DNA from: Lysobacter stagni
GTDB lineage: Bacteria > Pseudomonadota > Gammaproteobacteria > Xanthomonadales > Xanthomonadaceae
Assembly (NCBI RefSeq): GCF_030053425.1
Contig: NZ_JASGBI010000001.1
Span: 3,170,001 to 3,234,000, forward strand
Length of the DNA: 64,000 nt
Reading direction: 5' to 3'
The notes beneath the pieces were generated by a model, which was given only the letters and a program-made list of their open reading frames with translations, did not search any database and had not been told where the DNA came from. Shown piece after piece: positions 61,267 through 64,000 of this stretch (the first letter of the stretch is position 1; each line of letters begins with the position of its first letter). The translations under genes were made by a program, and so were the position numbers.

Positions 61267-61938
61267 ATGACCGACAGCCCACTGAACGAACTCCTCGAGA
61301 AGAACCGCGAATGGTCCGAGCGCATCCAGCGCGAAGACCCCGGATTCTTCGAGCGCCTCTCGCTGCAGCAGGCGCCGGAATATCTGTGGATCGGCTGCTC
61401 GGATTCGCGCGTTCCGGCCAACCAGATCATCGACATGGCGCCGGGCGAGGTGTTCGTCCACCGCAACATCGCCAACGTGGTGGTGCACACCGATCTCAAC
61501 TGCCTGTCGGTCATCCAGTTCGCGGTGGACGTGCTGAAGGTCAAGCGCATCCTCGTCGTCGGACACTACGGCTGCGGCGGCGTGCACGCGGCGCTGCACG
61601 GACGGCGCGTGGGCCTGGCCGACAACTGGCTGCGGCACGTCTCCGACGTGGCCGAGAAGCACTGCGGGTGCATCGAACACGCGCACGAAGGCGAGCGCCA
61701 CGACCGCCTGTGCGAGCTCAACGTGATCGAACAGGTGCAGAACGTGTGCCTGACCACGATCGTCCGCGACGCCTGGGCACGCGGACAGGAGCTGTCGGTC
61801 CACGGCTGGGTCTACAGCCTGCGCAACGGCCTGGTGCACGACATGGGCATCGACGTGGATTCGTCCGAGAAACTGGACACGCTCTACAAGGCCGCCGTGG
61901 CACGCGTGAACGGCTACGGCGGGGATTCGCCGCGATGA
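61267..61938 (+). CDS. Beta-class carbonic anhydrase
   Basis: A 223-residue enzyme. Zinc ligands and the Asp-Arg dyad are in WIGCSDSRVPANQI, with the second set in VGHYGCGGVHAAL; NIANVV is also conserved. Beta-CAs interconvert CO2 and bicarbonate in the cytoplasm. It lies 12 bases after the ALDH gene and overlaps the deaminase gene (ATGA), so it is truly inside the catabolic operon. CO2 released by the decarboxylase encoded later may be its reason for being there (inference). Confidence 0.95.
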   Translation: MTDSPLNELLEKNREWSERIQREDPGFFERLSLQQAPEYLWIGCSDSRVPANQIIDMAPGEVFVHRNIANVVVHTDLNCLSVIQFAVDVLKVKRILVVGHYGCGGVHAALHGRRVGLADNWLRHVSDVAEKHCGCIEHAHEGERHDRLCELNVIEQVQNVCLTTIVRDAWARGQELSVHGWVYSLRNGLVHDMGIDVDSSEKLDTLYKAAVARVNGYGGDSPR

Positions 61939-62387
61939 GCGATGTCATCCGCGCCAGCGCGGCGCCGAAGCCCGTGGGCCAGTACCCGCACGCGCGCCGC
62001 GTGGGCGAGTTGTTGTTCCTGTCCGGCATCGGCCCGCGTGACCCGGCCAGCAACGCCATCGTCGGCAACGTCCACGATGCCGACGGCCGGTTGATCAGCT
62101 ACGACATCGACGCGCAGACGCGCGCGGTGTTCGCCAACGTGCGCACCGTGCTGGAAGCCAGCGGCGCACGCTGGGAGGACCTGGTCGACGTCACCGTCTA
62201 CCTCACCGACATGGCCCGCGATTTCAAGACGTACAACGCGGTGTGGGCCGAATGGTTCCCCGACATCGACACCGCGCCGTGCCGCACCACGCTGGGCATT
62301 ACCGCGCTGCCGACGCCGATAGCGATCGAACTCAAGTGCACCGCCGTCGTGCGCGGCGCGACATCCTCGAGCAAGGCACCGGAGTAA
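61935..62387 (+). CDS. RidA-family 2-aminomuconate deaminase
   Basis: A 150-residue RidA/YjgF/NbaF-type protein. The family barrel has LLFLSGIGPRDPASNAI, and the C-terminal Arg-containing motif PCRTTLGITALPTPIAIEL. In 3-hydroxyanthranilate catabolism the homologue AmnD/NbaF removes ammonia from 2-aminomuconate. Three bases separate it from the dioxygenase gene. General RidA imine deaminase activity cannot be excluded, but the operon points to the pathway enzyme. Confidence 0.88.
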   Translation: MSDVIRASAAPKPVGQYPHARRVGELLFLSGIGPRDPASNAIVGNVHDADGRLISYDIDAQTRAVFANVRTVLEASGARWEDLVDVTVYLTDMARDFKTYNAVWAEWFPDIDTAPCRTTLGITALPTPIAIELKCTAVVRGATSSSKAPE

Positions 62388-62390
62388 CGC

Positions 62391-62921
62391 ATGCTGCCCG
62401 CACCGCTCAACCTGCAGGCGTGGATCGACGAACACCGCCACCTGCTCAAGCCGCCGGTCGGCAACAAGGTGATCTACGTCGGCGACTTCATCGTGATGGT
62501 CGTCGGCGGCCCGAACCAGCGCACCGACTACCACTGGGACGAAGGCGCCGAGTGGTTCTACCAGCTCGAAGGCGAGATGGTGCTGCGCATCCAGGAAGAC
62601 GGAAAGGTGCGCGATATCCCCATCAAGGCCGACGAGATCTTCCTGCTTCCGCCGCGCGTGCCGCATTCGCCGCAGCGCATGCCCGACTCCATCGGCCTGG
62701 TGATCGAGCGCCGCCGCCTGCCGGACGAACTCGACGGCCTGCTGTGGTTCTGCGAACAGTGCAACCACAAGCTGTTCGAAGCGTTTTTCAAGCTGCAGAA
62801 CATCGAGACCGACTTCCCGCCGGTGTTCGACCGCTTCTATTCCTCGCGCGAGCACCGCACGTGCAAGGAATGCGGCCACCTGAACCCCGCGCCCGCCAAG
62901 TACGTGATGCCGGACACCTGA
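62391..62921 (+). CDS. nbaC: 3-hydroxyanthranilate 3,4-dioxygenase
   Basis: A 176-residue cupin. The iron site is [16 protein letters not shown] (His and Glu) and [10 protein letters not shown] (His). A second metal site near the C-terminus has CEQCNHK and CKECGHLNP, which is diagnostic of bacterial 3-HAO. It cleaves 3-hydroxyanthranilate to 2-amino-3-carboxymuconate semialdehyde (ACMS). Its stop shares one base with the ATG of the next gene. Also known as haaO or kynC in other systems. Confidence 0.96.
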   Translation: MLPAPLNLQAWIDEHRHLLKPPVGNKVIYVGDFIVMVVGGPNQRTDYHWDEGAEWFYQLEGEMVLRIQEDGKVRDIPIKADEIFLLPPRVPHSPQRMPDSIGLVIERRRLPDELDGLLWFCEQCNHKLFEAFFKLQNIETDFPPVFDRFYSSREHRTCKECGHLNPAPAKYVMPDT

Positions 62922-63436
62922 TGCACCGGACCCTTCCACTGCTTTCCGTTCTCCTCGCCTTTGCGACCGGCGCCGCCGCTGCCGACGACGGCGCGATCGG
63001 CTATCGCCCGTCGAAGATCGTGATGCTTCAGCCTGATTGGCTGATCGGCCAGCGCGTCGACGTGCAGCCGCTGGCCGAGACCATCCGCGCCGTGCAGGCC
63101 GCCGCGTCGTTCTATCGCGTGGAAGGCAAGCCCGACGAATGGGTGAATACCTGCTCGATCTTCCTCGTCCTGCGTCCGCAATCGCACCTGCGCACCTGGT
63201 CGGTCTGCAATGACGAGGACGCTCCGGACCTCGACACGCTGATCGCCTCGTCGCTGCCCGCCGAATCCGTCGCCGACGTACGCGAGGGCAGCGTGATACT
63301 GCAACTGTCCGCGCAGGACGCGCCGTCCGGCCCGCAGGTCGGCACGCTGCCGCTGGCATGGCAACATGCCCTGCAGGGCCGTCGCGACGCGCCGCTCGAA
63401 GCGGAACAACTGGTCAACCAGATCTGGCCGATGTGA
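62921..63436 (+). CDS. Secreted protein of unknown function inside the 3-hydroxyanthranilate operon
   Basis: A 171-residue protein with a signal peptide (LPLLSVLLAFATGAAAADD, cleavage about residue 21) and a compact domain with WVNTCSIFLVLRPQSHLRTW, two Cys, and an end QLVNQIWPM. I do not recognise the family. Its start overlaps the 3-HAO stop by one base (TGATG), and the decarboxylase gene starts four bases after its stop, so it is firmly cotranscribed. An exported protein is odd in a cytoplasmic pathway operon. Confidence 0.72.
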   Translation: MHRTLPLLSVLLAFATGAAAADDGAIGYRPSKIVMLQPDWLIGQRVDVQPLAETIRAVQAAASFYRVEGKPDEWVNTCSIFLVLRPQSHLRTWSVCNDEDAPDLDTLIASSLPAESVADVREGSVILQLSAQDAPSGPQVGTLPLAWQHALQGRRDAPLEAEQLVNQIWPM

Positions 63437-63440
63437 TCCG

Positions 63441-64000
63441 ATGCTGAAAATCGACACCCACGCCCACTACATGCCGCGCGACTGGCCCAACCTGGCGCGC
63501 AAGTATGGCGACGATCGTTTCCCGGTGATCCACCACACCGACGATGGCCGCCATCGCATCTACAAGGACGGCAAGTTCTTCCGCGAGATCTGGTCCAAGA
63601 CCTGGGATCCGCAGGAGCGCATCGACGACTACGCGCGCTTCGGCGTGCAGGTGCAGGTGATCAGCACCGTGCCGGTGATGTTCAGCTACTGGGCCAAGCC
63701 GCACCACGCGCTGGAACTGCACCAGGCGCTCAACGAGCACATGGCCGAGGCCTGCCGCGAGTACCCGCGCCACTACGCCGGCATCGGCACCGTACCGATG
63801 CAGTCGCCGCGCCTGGCCATCCAGGAACTGGAACGCTGCATGGACCAGTTGGGCCTGCAGGGCGTGCAGATCGGCAGCCACATCAACGACTGGAACCTCG
63901 ACGCGCCGGAGCTGTTCGATTTCTTCCAGGCGGCGGGCGAACTGGGCGCAGCGATCCTCGTGCACCCGTGGGACATGATGGGCGCGGCGACCATGCCGAA
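63441..64000 (+). CDS. ACMS decarboxylase (2-amino-3-carboxymuconate-6-semialdehyde decarboxylase), N-terminal part
   Basis: About 186 codons from ATG 63441, open to the window end. IDTHAHYMPRDWPNL carries the metal His-x-His; RIDDYARFGVQVQVIS and VHPWDMMGAATMP are highly typical of ACMSD. The enzyme belongs to the amidohydrolase superfamily and decarboxylates ACMS to 2-aminomuconate semialdehyde, giving the substrate for the ALDH. The C-terminus and any kynureninase or monooxygenase genes lie beyond the window. Confidence 0.93.
   Translation, partial: MLKIDTHAHYMPRDWPNLARKYGDDRFPVIHHTDDGRHRIYKDGKFFREIWSKTWDPQERIDDYARFGVQVQVISTVPVMFSYWAKPHHALELHQALNEHMAEACREYPRHYAGIGTVPMQSPRLAIQELERCMDQLGLQGVQIGSHINDWNLDAPELFDFFQAAGELGAAILVHPWDMMGAATMP

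Noticed and set aside
58828..61839. A 1003-codon open frame on the minus strand
   Set aside because: It lies opposite three well-supported genes (SDR, ALDH, carbonic anhydrase). Its residues are low-complexity Arg/Ala/Val/His typical of antisense frames in GC-rich DNA, with no recognisable domain.

Overview
The window is a GC-rich bacterial chromosome segment. Gene order and protein style point to the Xanthomonadaceae/Lysobacteraceae (Gammaproteobacteria), most likely Lysobacter or a close relative. Pointers are the tRNA-Gly/Cys/Leu cluster downstream of pgsA, the lolC-lolD-comEC-exbB-exbD-msbA-lpxK-kdsB run, a secreted M35-type metalloendopeptidase, and a CCCCTCTC/GGGAGAGGGG intergenic repeat. 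The genus is inference. Coding density is high: no stretch longer than 300 bases lacks a gene. The longest gap (279 bases, 10302-10580) is the ohrR/ohr regulatory region.

Layout. (1) 1-2950: end of an acyl-CoA-binding protein, a TetR regulator, a phasin, a TPR protein and a LuxR-type response regulator. (2) 2960-13568: tRNA-Val(CAC) followed by a roughly 10.5 kb genomic island. The 3' 45 bases of the tRNA are duplicated at 13524-13568 (44/45 identical). A short integrase-like remnant lies just inside the tRNA, and the tRNA's probable original terminator now lies beyond the distal repeat. The cargo is stress/detoxification genes: a GlxA/AraC regulator divergent from an SDR-EmrB-EmrA-AhpD-like-DUF6130-hydrolase operon; the OhrR/Ohr hydroperoxide pair with an elaborate repeated operator region; then a Rof-like protein, CcdA, a TlpA-like thioredoxin, a cupin and an orphan. 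(3) 13600-17320: ArsC, a nucleotide-sugar dehydrogenase, and YeiH with its divergent LysR regulator. (4) 17321-20368: tRNA-Leu, -Cys and -Gly with a clear sigma70 promoter, then pgsA and uvrC. (5) 20556-30044, all minus strand: the envelope cluster (lolC, lolD, comEC, exbB, exbD, msbA, lpxK, kdsB, low-MW phosphatase), covering lipoprotein sorting, DNA uptake, lipid A export and LPS synthesis. (6) 30051-35703: ygfX, sdhE, a MAPEG protein, sdhB-A-D-C, a DUF1674 protein and the divergent ygfZ, so the succinate dehydrogenase complex sits with four candidate maturation factors. (7) 35717-42378: asnB, a fused E1 alpha/beta 2-oxoacid dehydrogenase, a GST, a GNAT and glutaryl-CoA dehydrogenase. (8) 42520-53861: a mixed region with glycine-zipper proteins, TatD, TcdA, a cytochrome c, an M35 protease, a cold-shock protein, DUF456, PldA, a sterol-desaturase-like protein, a patatin and class I fumarase. 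(9) 53972-58310: SigJ with an AhpD-like partner, an IscA-type protein, asnS and three small unknown genes. (10) 58323-64000: a plus-strand run with a PaiB-like protein, an atypical SDR, 2-aminomuconate-semialdehyde dehydrogenase, beta-carbonic anhydrase, a RidA-type deaminase, 3-hydroxyanthranilate 3,4-dioxygenase, a secreted unknown and the start of ACMS decarboxylase. This is the lower kynurenine (3-hydroxyanthranilate meta-cleavage) route.

The strongest unusual signals are the tRNA-Val island with its displaced terminator, the three equally spaced double operator sites between ohrR and ohr, and the carbonic anhydrase inside the 3-hydroxyanthranilate catabolic operon.
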